Source: an uncultured Bacteroidia bacterium (GTDB taxonomy: Bacteria; Bacteroidota; Bacteroidia; Bacteroidales; UBA932). Taken from it: DNA of 64,000 nucleotides. The stretch lies in contig CADANY010000002.1 of the NCBI GenBank assembly GCA_902789395.1, positions 163,390 to 227,389 of the forward strand. The letters are read 5' to 3'. Below are positions 9,401 through 17,496 of the stretch, piece after piece (position 1 is the stretch's first letter; every line of letters begins with the position of its first letter). The position numbers and the translations under genes are program-made. Under the pieces are notes generated by a model. The model searched no databases. It was not told where the DNA came from and saw nothing but the letters and a program-made list of their open reading frames with translations.

Positions 9401-9610
9401 CAGTTGGGCTATACGCTTCCCGAACGGCTGACCAAGACCGTTTTCGTATCTTCTCTCCGTCTTTATGTCGCGGCTGAGAACCTGCTGACCATGACCGGCT
9501 ACCGGGGATACGATCCGGAAATCTCTTCTGGAGGAACCTCCCTCGGTGTCGACTACGGTATCTATCCACAGGCCCGGACCTTCCTTTTCGGTATCAATCT
9601 TAAATTCTAA
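6476..9610 (+). CDS. SusC/RagA-family TonB-dependent outer-membrane transporter (beta-glucan locus)
   Basis: 1044 residues, standard SusC length. Order: signal peptide to about residue 20 (LAAWAQN), carboxypeptidase-regulatory-like beta-sandwich (VSGHVLDNASQPVIGAFVV), TonB-box region before ETVVIGYGVQKK, plug domain with RVRGTGTINHSDPLYIVDG and VLKDAASGAVYGARAANGV, then the beta-barrel ending in aromatic-rich FLFGINLKF. It would import oligosaccharides across the outer membrane with energy from TonB-ExbBD. The SusD gene follows after six bases. The neighbouring GH16 and GH3 genes point to a beta-1,3-glucan ligand. Confidence 0.96.
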   Translation: MKKIAILILSMGLSLAAWAQNVTVSGHVLDNASQPVIGAFVVEKGTSNGTMTGIDGEFVIKVPASATLEVSCIGYQSRTVTVSGETTGLTVVLEDDSQMLEETVVIGYGVQKKSVVTASIAKVSAEDLGATAPTRVDNALKGLTAGVNVTASSGQPGASSRIRVRGTGTINHSDPLYIVDGMPIEGGIDYLNPTDIESIEVLKDAASGAVYGARAANGVILVTTKKGVKGQTHVTYDFSYGISNPWRMREVLNASEYALMINEGMINAGIAPKYNDPFSYGVGTDWQKEVFNRNAPQQTHEMSVSGASDKVNYYLSLGYTEQEGIVGGNFNKSNYDRLTLRSNTSYTVLDRREERNFLNQFILTSNLSYANIHSIGVTENSQWGSPLGSALALSPILGVLATEDQAKQYASLYAGETLLRNADGQLFMIPGMDYNEMVNPIASMSLPGNKGWSHKFVAGFAGELQIWDNLKFRSSYGIDLSFWGNEGYTPLFYLSGNNKATYSNANAFSATSSVWQIENTLTYNKEIGRHGFSVLLGQSAKASRGQQVGGSRYDLPEEWYDKPYIDNATGLQEDGRMSIYGGPYISARLASYFLRADYNFDERYMAQFTIRRDGSSRFGANNKWATFPSFSLGWNIHKESFFQDNMPAWINNAKLRFSWGKNGNEAIGDFRYTVLTSSENNYILGEGETTVQGVKSSGLANPNLRWEESVQTDLGLDLGFFNNKLTFTVDWYDKKTDGMLMEIPINKYVGEARPIGNVGIMDNRGLEMEAGFKHSVGDWNFRLGGNLTWLKNKLINLGNESGIANYDSFQGAGTITRAENGMPFPFFYGLKTDGIFQNQAEIDSYVNASGAKIMPAALPGDVRFVDINGDGQISNDDRTCIGNGTPDWTWGINLSASWRSFDFYMLWQGTVGNDIFDATRRTDISETNMPAYMLNRWTGEGTSNKYPRFVRGDSVNWQSSDLYIQDGTYARLKNIQLGYTLPERLTKTVFVSSLRLYVAAENLLTMTGYRGYDPEISSGGTSLGVDYGIYPQARTFLFGINLKF

Positions 9611-9616
9611 ACAGGC

Positions 9617-11137
9617 ATGATCATGAAAACGTATAAGCTTATTCTCGCGGCCGCAATGACCGCAATGGCTGTTGCCTGCACGGACAAGTTCCTGACGGTT
9701 GAGCATCCTACCGCGATGCCGATCGAAGACTATTTCACGACGGAGCCTCACCTTGCCGAGGCCCTCGTCGCTGCATACGATCCGCTCCAGTGGCCGGACT
9801 GGTGCGAAGGTCAGTACAATCCGGTATGTATCATGAGTGACATCATGGCCGATCAGATCTGGGTAGGAGGAAGCGATAAGACCGATAACCAGTACTGGCA
9901 TCTAATGATGAATTACGAGGCGCTCCCCACCAATTGCATGACCGGCCTTTGGTCAGATGCCTACTCCGGTGTCAAGCGGTGCAATGACGTCCTGAAATAT
10001 ATCGGATGGACGGATGGCCTCTCAGATGAGGTTGCCAAGTCGACCGAGGCCCAGGCCCGCGTGCTCCGCGCGTTCTATTACAACTGGATATGGAAATTCT
10101 GGGGCAACGTGCCTTATTTCGAGTCCAATGACCTGCAGGATTTCCTCTGCGAGCAGTTCAAGGCGGACGAGGTCTATGCAAAGATCATCGCTGACCTTGA
10201 AGGTGCGATTGCGCTGGAGGCTCTCCCGATGAAGTGGACCGGTGCTGACCAAGGCCGCGTCTCTAAGGCCATGGCCTATATGCTCTACGCGGAAATCGTT
10301 ATGTACCAGAATGATGAGTCCCGCCTTCCGAAGGCGCTCGACTATATGAAGGAGATTATCTCTTCCGGTCAGTACAGCCTCAATCCGGACTATGGCAACA
10401 TTTTCCAGGAATCCGGCGAATGGACCGACGAGTCCATCTTCGAAATCGGCTACAAGGACGACAATGGCCTCCGTTCCTATGACTGGGTCCGCGGCGTCGG
10501 CGGTACGATCCTCCCCCGTCTGATCAGCCCGAACAACCCGAGCGGCGATGACATCCACGATAATGGCTGGGGCTTCGCCCCGGTCCGTCTCGAGACCTTC
10601 CAGATGTATGCCGACGGCGACGCCCGCAGGGCCGCCACATGCTTCGACGCCCCCGGAGCCGGTCTGAGCTACAATGCCCGCTATCAGGATACCGGTTATT
10701 TCCTGAACAAGTACATCGCGCTCAAGGCGAACAACGCCGACCGGATCGCGGCCGACGACCTCAATTTCAATAACAATCTCCGGATCTACCGCTATGCTGA
10801 AACCCTGCTCAATGCAGCGGAACTCGTTCAGCGCGGCTACGGCAGCGGGGACGGAGCCGCCTGGCTCAATGAAGTCCATGGACGTTCCCTCTCCGGTGCG
10901 ACGGTCGCTTTCTCTCTTGAGAACATCAAGGAAGAGCGCCGTCTGGAGTTCGTCGGGGAAGGCAAGCGCTACTGGGATCTCGTCCGCTGGGGCGACGCCG
11001 CCACGACACTCGTTCCGGACAGCTACGGCTACCGGACCAACACCTGGTCCGCATCCAAAAAATATCTCCCGATCCCGCAGGATGAGATCGACGCCAGCGA
11101 AGGAACGGCTTATCCTCTTGTCCAGAACAACTATTAA
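9617..11137 (+). CDS. SusD/RagB-family glycan-binding lipoprotein (beta-glucan locus)
   Basis: 506 residues. The start is ATG 9617 or the third codon at 9623, both before a typical signal with lipobox AVAC (Cys near 21). SusD features include an early ..PIEDYFTTEPHLAEALVAAYDP segment, a helical TPR-like core, the ERRLEFVGEGKRYWDLVRWG motif near the C-terminus and the ending PLVQNNY. It is expected at the cell surface as the lid of the SusC barrel. It lies between susC and the surface glycan-binding protein gene in one operon. Confidence 0.95.
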   Translation: MIMKTYKLILAAAMTAMAVACTDKFLTVEHPTAMPIEDYFTTEPHLAEALVAAYDPLQWPDWCEGQYNPVCIMSDIMADQIWVGGSDKTDNQYWHLMMNYEALPTNCMTGLWSDAYSGVKRCNDVLKYIGWTDGLSDEVAKSTEAQARVLRAFYYNWIWKFWGNVPYFESNDLQDFLCEQFKADEVYAKIIADLEGAIALEALPMKWTGADQGRVSKAMAYMLYAEIVMYQNDESRLPKALDYMKEIISSGQYSLNPDYGNIFQESGEWTDESIFEIGYKDDNGLRSYDWVRGVGGTILPRLISPNNPSGDDIHDNGWGFAPVRLETFQMYADGDARRAATCFDAPGAGLSYNARYQDTGYFLNKYIALKANNADRIAADDLNFNNNLRIYRYAETLLNAAELVQRGYGSGDGAAWLNEVHGRSLSGATVAFSLENIKEERRLEFVGEGKRYWDLVRWGDAATTLVPDSYGYRTNTWSASKKYLPIPQDEIDASEGTAYPLVQNNY

Positions 11138-11149
11138 TCGACGACAGAT

Positions 11150-14149
11150 ATGAAACGCATACTTTCCATTTTTGGTATTTCCGTTCTGGTTTTCTCCTGC
11201 TCGGTCGAGGAAATCAACCACCCTTCCGAGGCGGACGCCCCGCTTGCGGCCCGTTTCGAGCCGGTCATTTCCGTCAACCAGGAGACCAACCAGGTCACCT
11301 TCTCGCTCCCCTCGGGGACGAAAGGAGTCATCCCGGTCTGGATCCTGCAAGACAAAGACGGTGAATTCACGACCTACGCTGCCCATGACGGGCTGACGAA
11401 AATCTTTACCTCTGCCGGTGACTACAAGGTCCGCCTGAAGATCATGAACGCGGCGGGCGTCTCTCCCGATTATGTGGAACAATCTTTCCATATAGACAAC
11501 ACCATTGTCAATTTCGACCGCTACATCCGCTTCCTGGCCGGAACGTCCTCCAAGCAGTGGCGAATCGACAACACTATCCCGGCCCATTTCGGCTGCGGCC
11601 CTTCCGGAACGACCGGAACCGAGTGGTGGTCCGCCGCCCCGGACGAGAAGACCGCGTTCGGCCTGTACGATAACCGCCTGACCTTCACGAATGAGTACGG
11701 CTATACCTTCGATCCGGGCGAGAGCGGAACCCTGTATGTCAATACAGGCGTTACCGACGCTCCGTACGGCAGTTTCAATACCAATGACGGCCAGGATTAT
11801 ACTGTGCCCGTCGAGGCGCAGACGACGACCTACAGCTTCGAAGTCTCCGGTGACGACCTCTTCCTGGTCCTTCCGGCCGGAACCCGTTTCCCGTATATCC
11901 CGAACGCCGCGTTCATGAAGGATCCGCGTTTCCGTGTCGAGAGCGCGGACAACAATACGCTGAACCTGGTCCATGATAACGGCGAGATCGCCTGGCACTT
12001 CACCCTGACCTCCAAGGCCGCCGCAACCGTCTTCAACGGATTCAACTACACGGCGGATTCCAACCTTTGGAAGAGCGCGGATGCCGACGGCGGCCTCTCC
12101 CTGAGCTATTACTACGCCCCGGGCTGGGCCCAAATTGCCGATCCGGTCCTTGAGAAGGCGGGCTCCAAATATACCTGGACCCTTCCTTCCGCGACCTCCG
12201 ACCGGTGGCAGGCCCAGATGTTCCTCGTCCCGACCGCGCCCATCTCCCTGAGCGCCGCGATGCAATATGACTTCTCCTGCATCCTTTCCGCCTCTGCCGA
12301 CGTGACCGTCAAGGTCAAGGTCCACCGCTTTGACGAGAACGGATCCGATGCCGACAACGGAGTCGTGCTCATGGATGCCGACGTCCCCCTGAAGGCCGGC
12401 GAAGACGTCGTCTTCTGGAAGAGCGCCCTCGACGGCATCGATGCGAACAACATCCGGATCGTCCTCGACTGGGGCGGCAACCCGGACAACACCGAAGTTT
12501 CAGCCAGCCGGATCGTCCTTAAGGACCATGCGATCGATGACGGAACCGTCCTTCCGGGAGATGATTCCGACACCCCTTCCGACGGTCCTCAAGAATACAA
12601 GTATGACAGCGACGCCAACCTCTGGAAGGGCGCGGATGCCGACGGCGGCCTCTCCCTGAGCTATTACTACGCCCCGGGCTGGGCCCAGATTGCCGATCCG
12701 GTCCTCGAGAAGGCGGGCTCCAAATATACCTGGACCCTTCCTTCCGCGACCTCCGACCGGTGGCAGGCCCAGATGTTCCTCGTTCCGGTGACGCCCATCT
12801 CCCTGACGGAGGAAGCTTCCTATGACTTCTCATGTGTTCTTTCCGCTTCTGAGGATGTCACTCCGAAGGTCAAGATTCATCGCTTCGACGAGAACGGGTC
12901 TGACGCCGACAACGGTGTCGTCCTCCTCGATGTCGACGTTCCGCTCAAAGCCGGTGAGGAGGTGATCTTTGACGCCTCTGCCCTTGCAGGTATCGCGGCC
13001 GGCAACATCCGGATCGTCCTCGACTGGGGCGGCAACCCGGACAACGCCGAAGTTTCCATCAACCGGATTGTCCTGAAGGACCATGCCGTCGATGACGGAA
13101 CCCATCAGGGCGGACAGAGCGAGGTCGTTACCTTCGATTACGAGGCTGCAACGAATCTCTGGAAGGCTGCCGACCAGGCCCATTCCTATTCCTACTATTA
13201 TGCTCCGGGATGGGCCCAGATCGCCGATCCGAAGACGACCCAGGACGGAAACGTATATTCCCTGTCCTTCCCGGAGGCGACCTTCGACCAGTGGCAGGCC
13301 CAGTTCTTCATCATCCCGGACGCTCCGATCTCCCTCTCTGCAGAAAAAACCTATGATTTCCAGGTGATTATCAACTCCACGACGGACCACGGGAATATCA
13401 CCCTCAAGCTTACGGATACCTCCGATGACGGGAACTTCCTCTTTACGAACATGGTTTCCGCCGAGGCATATGAGGATATGGTCTTCCGCTTCACAAACCT
13501 TCAGGGCATCGACGCCGAGGCGGTCAAGCTGGTCTTCGACTTTGGAAAGAATGCAGCCGACACTGATGTTACGATCCGGGAGATCATCCTCCAGGAACAT
13601 GTCGCCGGTTCCGGAGACAATCCCGAGCCCGGTCCGGGTCCGGAAGTACCTACGGAAGATCCGCTCAAGATCGACGCGGCTTCCAACCTCTGGCGCAGTT
13701 CTTCGATGACCAATACCTTCTGGTATGCAGACGGAGGCTGGGCCCAGATCGCCGACCCGATGACCTTCCCGGCCGATGATTTCGGAGGCCTGAAAGTCAT
13801 CATCCCTTACGAGATCGGCGGCAGCGAATGGCAGGGCCAGACCATCTGGCATACGGACATTTCAGCCGGGGCTGGCGAACTGTACGATTTCGGCTTCACG
13901 GTCAATTCCGACGAGGATATCTATGCGATGACCGTCAAACTGGCCTGGGAAGGCCACGACGGCGACCATGCTTTCTTCTATGAAAACAGCGTCAGCGTCA
14001 AGGCTCACGAGACGTACAAATTCCGGAAGATCAAGATTGCCCCGGATGTTGATTATGACAAGATTGTCCTCTTCATCGACCTTGGCCGTTGCAAACGGGG
14101 AACAGCCGTCTCCTTCACTGATTTCTGTTTCCAGGACCATATTGACTGA
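11150..14149 (+). CDS. Surface glycan-binding lipoprotein with four beta-sandwich repeats
   Basis: A 999-residue lipoprotein (lipobox VFSC, Cys 17). A PKD-like domain (about 25-125) comes first, then a beta-rich domain (about 125-295) seen in SusE/SGBP-like proteins. Four related carbohydrate-binding-like repeats follow, each opening with NLW followed by GWAQIADP (from about residues 303, 488, 662 and 843). Repeats 1 and 2 are almost identical, also in DNA; repeats 3 and 4 have diverged, with Pro-Gly-rich linkers before repeat 4. Position after susD and before GH16 fits the SusE/F-like SGBP slot. It probably holds polymeric beta-glucan at the surface. No catalytic residues are recognised. Confidence 0.85.
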   Translation: MKRILSIFGISVLVFSCSVEEINHPSEADAPLAARFEPVISVNQETNQVTFSLPSGTKGVIPVWILQDKDGEFTTYAAHDGLTKIFTSAGDYKVRLKIMNAAGVSPDYVEQSFHIDNTIVNFDRYIRFLAGTSSKQWRIDNTIPAHFGCGPSGTTGTEWWSAAPDEKTAFGLYDNRLTFTNEYGYTFDPGESGTLYVNTGVTDAPYGSFNTNDGQDYTVPVEAQTTTYSFEVSGDDLFLVLPAGTRFPYIPNAAFMKDPRFRVESADNNTLNLVHDNGEIAWHFTLTSKAAATVFNGFNYTADSNLWKSADADGGLSLSYYYAPGWAQIADPVLEKAGSKYTWTLPSATSDRWQAQMFLVPTAPISLSAAMQYDFSCILSASADVTVKVKVHRFDENGSDADNGVVLMDADVPLKAGEDVVFWKSALDGIDANNIRIVLDWGGNPDNTEVSASRIVLKDHAIDDGTVLPGDDSDTPSDGPQEYKYDSDANLWKGADADGGLSLSYYYAPGWAQIADPVLEKAGSKYTWTLPSATSDRWQAQMFLVPVTPISLTEEASYDFSCVLSASEDVTPKVKIHRFDENGSDADNGVVLLDVDVPLKAGEEVIFDASALAGIAAGNIRIVLDWGGNPDNAEVSINRIVLKDHAVDDGTHQGGQSEVVTFDYEAATNLWKAADQAHSYSYYYAPGWAQIADPKTTQDGNVYSLSFPEATFDQWQAQFFIIPDAPISLSAEKTYDFQVIINSTTDHGNITLKLTDTSDDGNFLFTNMVSAEAYEDMVFRFTNLQGIDAEAVKLVFDFGKNAADTDVTIREIILQEHVAGSGDNPEPGPGPEVPTEDPLKIDAASNLWRSSSMTNTFWYADGGWAQIADPMTFPADDFGGLKVIIPYEIGGSEWQGQTIWHTDISAGAGELYDFGFTVNSDEDIYAMTVKLAWEGHDGDHAFFYENSVSVKAHETYKFRKIKIAPDVDYDKIVLFIDLGRCKRGTAVSFTDFCFQDHID
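12053..13130 (+). repeat. Two-copy tandem duplication inside the glycan-binding protein gene
   Basis: Two units with a period of 555 bases (185 codons): for example the stretch starting GCGGATGCCGACGGCGGCC at 12077 recurs at 12632. The 5' part of the unit is almost identical in both copies, including synonymous positions; the 3' part has drifted. This indicates a recent in-frame duplication or gene conversion. Confidence 0.9.
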
Positions 14150-15252
14150 TGTACATGAAAAACCTGAATCTGTTGATCGGGGCGATGCTCCTCGCCTGTG
14201 CCTGCAACTGCACGGGCGGGGAGAAACCCCAGGAAAAAGAAGAAACGGTTTCTACGGTGCCGGAAGCTCTGGCTGTTTCGGCGGAAAAAGGGACCGTGAC
14301 ATTTTCCGTTACGGCATCAGGACCTTTCCAGGTGTACAGTAACGATAGCTGGGTCCTTTCCGTCGATCCTTCCTACAGTGCCGATCCGACGGGGACTGTG
14401 ACGGTCAGATATGACGAAAACATCTCCCAGGATGTGCGGGAAGGATCCGTCGTCGTGAAATGCGGCTCGCTCCGCCACAGCGTTCCCGTCACCCAGGCGG
14501 GGATGACGCAGAATCCGGATATCTTGGTACCGGACGGGTATCAGCTGGTCTGGCACGACGAGTTCGACGGGACAACCGTGAGTGCAAAGAACTGGAAATT
14601 CGAGAATTGGGCGCCGGGCCGGGTCAATAATGAGCTCCAGCGCTATGTCGCCGGAGGCGAACTGGAAGGGGACAAGACCGCGTTCATCGAGGGCGGAATC
14701 CTGAACATCCGTGCGATGAAACACGGCAGCCAGGTCATCTCCGCCCGGATGAATTCGACGGAGTCCTGGACCTACGGGTACATGGAAGCCCGGATCCAGC
14801 TGCCCAAGGGAAAGGGCACCTGGCCGGCATTCTGGATGATGCCGAACGACCAGAGTCTCGGCTGGCCGAACTGCGGCGAGATCGACATCATGGAAGAAGT
14901 CGGCTGCGATCCGGACCAGACCTCCTCCTCGATCCATTGCGAAAGCTACAACCATGTCAAGGGAACCCAGAAAACGGCTTCCCGCCTGACCACGGGCGCG
15001 GAAAGCGGATTCCATGTCTACGCCATCGAATGGACGGCGGACGGAATTGTTTCCTATGTCGACGGGAAACCCTTGCTGAGCTTCCCGAACGACAAGAAGG
15101 GGAACAACGCGACCTGGCCCTTCAACAAATCGTTCTTCATCATCCTCAACCTCGCCTGGGGCGGGGACTGGGGCGGATACAAGGGTGTCGATGAAAGCGC
15201 CCTTCCCTGCACGATGAAGGTAGATTATGTGAGAGTATTCCAGAAGAAATAA
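14149..15252 (+). CDS. GH16 family beta-1,3-glucanase (laminarinase-like) lipoprotein
   Basis: 367 residues. The start ATG at 14149 overlaps the previous stop (TGATG); Met3 at 14155 is an alternative. Signal followed by Cys near LLACAC. A BACON-like beta domain spans about 35-118, then the GH16 jelly roll about 128-367. The catalytic motif is GEIDIMEE with nucleophile E244, D246 and acid/base E249. The extra Met (beta-bulge EIDIME form) is typical of laminarinases and other non-lichenase GH16 members. It would cut beta-1,3- or mixed-linkage glucan at the surface before SusC import. The GH3 gene follows after six bases. Confidence 0.93.
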   Translation: MYMKNLNLLIGAMLLACACNCTGGEKPQEKEETVSTVPEALAVSAEKGTVTFSVTASGPFQVYSNDSWVLSVDPSYSADPTGTVTVRYDENISQDVREGSVVVKCGSLRHSVPVTQAGMTQNPDILVPDGYQLVWHDEFDGTTVSAKNWKFENWAPGRVNNELQRYVAGGELEGDKTAFIEGGILNIRAMKHGSQVISARMNSTESWTYGYMEARIQLPKGKGTWPAFWMMPNDQSLGWPNCGEIDIMEEVGCDPDQTSSSIHCESYNHVKGTQKTASRLTTGAESGFHVYAIEWTADGIVSYVDGKPLLSFPNDKKGNNATWPFNKSFFIILNLAWGGDWGGYKGVDESALPCTMKVDYVRVFQKK

Positions 15253-15258
15253 CAGGAA

Positions 15259-17496
15259 ATGAACATCAGATATTTTGTCTTGGCTGCACTTGCCTCGGCC
15301 GCTTTCTCCTGTGCTTCCCCGAAGCCGGAGGGAACCCTCGGCGCCGGATCGGAACTTGACCGGAAGGTGGAAGACCTACTGTCCCGGATGACCCTGCAGG
15401 AAAAGATCGGCCAGATGAACCAGATTTCCGCCGGAGGCGAGGTCGCGCCCTATGCGGCTGCCATTAGGGAGGGGAAAGTCGGGTCCATCCTGAACGAGGT
15501 CGACCCGGTCCGGCTCAATGAGTTCCAGAGGATCGCGGTTGAACAGTCGCGTCTGGGCATTCCGATCCTCGTGGGCCGGGATATTATCCACGGCTACCGT
15601 ACGCTCTTCCCGATACCGCTCGGAATCGCGGCGACCTTTGATCCGGAACTGGCCCGTACCGGAGCCGCCCTTGCCGCGGCGGAAGCCCGCCCCGGCGGCA
15701 TCCACTGGACCTTCTCCCCGATGCTGGACATCGCCCGGGACCCTCGGTGGGGACGGATTGCGGAGGGCAGCGGAGAGGATCCTTATCTGGATGCCTGTAT
15801 GGCCGAGGCCTTTGTCCGCGGCTACCAGGGAGAACGGCCTGGCTCTTCGTCTCTCGCCGCCTGTATCAAGCATTTCGCGGGATACGGCGCGGCAGAGGGC
15901 GGCCGGGATTATGCCGGAACCCAGATTCCCGAGCGCTTACTCCGGAATGTCTATCTTCCTCCTTTCGAAGCGGCTGTAAAAGCCGGGGCTATGACCCTGA
16001 TGACGTCTTTCAATGAGAACGACGGCCTGCCTTCGACGGGAAACGCTCCGCTTGTCCGGGGCATCCTCCGGGAAGAGTGGGGTTTTGACGGCCTTGTCGT
16101 CACAGACTGGAATTCGATGGGCGAGATGATTGCCCACGGTTTCACTCCGGACCGGAAAGAGGCCGCCCGGCAGGCGCTGGAGGCCGGTGTCGATATGGAC
16201 ATGATGACCTTCGGCTTCCTCTCCCACCTCGAGGAACTCCTCAAGGAGAGAAAGGTCCGGATGGCCGACATCGACGAGGCCGTACGACATATCCTGAAAG
16301 TCAAGTATATGCTGGGCCTGTTCGACAGCCCGTATGTCGATCCGGCTGCGGCGGAGTCCGCTCTCTATACGGAAGATGCCCTTTCCGCGGCACGCAGGAC
16401 GGTTGCAGAGTCGGCGATCCTGCTGAAAAACGAAGGAGCCCTGCCTCTGAAAGGGGTCCGGACCCTCCTTGTGACCGGTCCGATGGCGGATTCCCCGCAC
16501 GACCAGCTCGGGACTTGGAGTTTCGATGGAGAGAAGGACCGGACCGTTACCCCACTCCGGGCCCTCCGCGAACAGTTTGACGGGAATGTCCTGTATGTTC
16601 CCGGCCTGAAGTATACCCGTGAGGTCCGGACGTCCTTCCCGGAGGTCCTTGAGGCGGCCCGGAAAGCGGATGCTGTCCTCGCGTTCGTCGGTGAAGAGGC
16701 CATTCTTTCCGGAGAGGCGCACAGCCTGGCAGACTTGAATCTGATCGGCAGCCAGAGCGACCTGCTGAAAGCCTTGAAAGCGACCGGGAAACCGGTCGTC
16801 GCGGTCGTGATGGCCGGGCGTCCCCTGACGATCGAACGGGACCTCCCCTCCTGTGACGCCATGCTCTATAGTTTCCATCCCGGGACCATGGGTGGTCCTG
16901 GCCTGGCTGATCTCCTTCTCGGAAAGACCTCCCCGAGCGGGAAAACCCCGGTAACCTTTCTCCGGACAGTAGGACAGGTGCCGATGTACTATAATCACAA
17001 TATGTCCGGACGCCCGTATCAAAACGAGAAACTGCTTGATGAAATCGGGCTGGAAGCCGGACAGACATCCCTTGGAAATACCTCATATTACCTGGATTAC
17101 GGAGCCTCTCCGCTCTTCCCGTTCGGCTTTGGCCTTTCTTATACGAACTTTGCCTTTTCGGATATTACTCTAGATCGGGACTGTTATGGAAAAGACGACG
17201 TCATCCGGGTTTCTTATACGCTTTCCAACACCGGCCAGGCCGAAGCGACCGAGGTCGTTCAGGTTTATGTCCGCGACCTTGTGGGGTCGGTCGTCCGGCC
17301 GGTTAAGGAACTGAAGGCGTTCGAACGGGTCACGCTTGCCCCCGGGGAGCGCAAGGCTCTGTCCATTGAGATCCCGGTTTCCCGGCTGTCCTTCTACGGC
17401 CGGAACGGGGAACGCACGGTCGAGCCGGGCGGGTTTCTTCTCTGGGTGGCGGGGGATAGCGCAACCGGCGAACCGGTTCCTTTCGAAGTCAGATGA
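15259..17496 (+). CDS. Glycoside hydrolase family 3 beta-glucosidase (BglX-like)
   Basis: 745 residues with a lipobox-like signal (AFSC, Cys 18). The GH3 N-terminal barrel contains IPILVGRDIIHGYRTLFPIP, the KHFAGYGAAEGGRDY loop and VVTDWNSMGE, where D283 is the expected nucleophile. The C-terminal alpha/beta sandwich and a fibronectin-III-like domain (VSYTLSNTGQAEATEVVQVY) follow, as in BglX. It should release glucose from the oligosaccharides made by the GH16 enzyme, probably in the periplasm. Its stop overlaps the start of the CotH gene (ATGA). Confidence 0.94.
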   Translation: MNIRYFVLAALASAAFSCASPKPEGTLGAGSELDRKVEDLLSRMTLQEKIGQMNQISAGGEVAPYAAAIREGKVGSILNEVDPVRLNEFQRIAVEQSRLGIPILVGRDIIHGYRTLFPIPLGIAATFDPELARTGAALAAAEARPGGIHWTFSPMLDIARDPRWGRIAEGSGEDPYLDACMAEAFVRGYQGERPGSSSLAACIKHFAGYGAAEGGRDYAGTQIPERLLRNVYLPPFEAAVKAGAMTLMTSFNENDGLPSTGNAPLVRGILREEWGFDGLVVTDWNSMGEMIAHGFTPDRKEAARQALEAGVDMDMMTFGFLSHLEELLKERKVRMADIDEAVRHILKVKYMLGLFDSPYVDPAAAESALYTEDALSAARRTVAESAILLKNEGALPLKGVRTLLVTGPMADSPHDQLGTWSFDGEKDRTVTPLRALREQFDGNVLYVPGLKYTREVRTSFPEVLEAARKADAVLAFVGEEAILSGEAHSLADLNLIGSQSDLLKALKATGKPVVAVVMAGRPLTIERDLPSCDAMLYSFHPGTMGGPGLADLLLGKTSPSGKTPVTFLRTVGQVPMYYNHNMSGRPYQNEKLLDEIGLEAGQTSLGNTSYYLDYGASPLFPFGFGLSYTNFAFSDITLDRDCYGKDDVIRVSYTLSNTGQAEATEVVQVYVRDLVGSVVRPVKELKAFERVTLAPGERKALSIEIPVSRLSFYGRNGERTVEPGGFLLWVAGDSATGEPVPFEVR

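Noticed and set aside
7520..9901. 793-codon minus-strand open frame opposite the first susC and the start of susD
   Set aside because: Shadow of the SusC coding frame; no recognisable domain and it crosses a gene boundary. Similar frames opposite the other SusC genes (29696-32077, 61278-63371) were dropped for the same reason.
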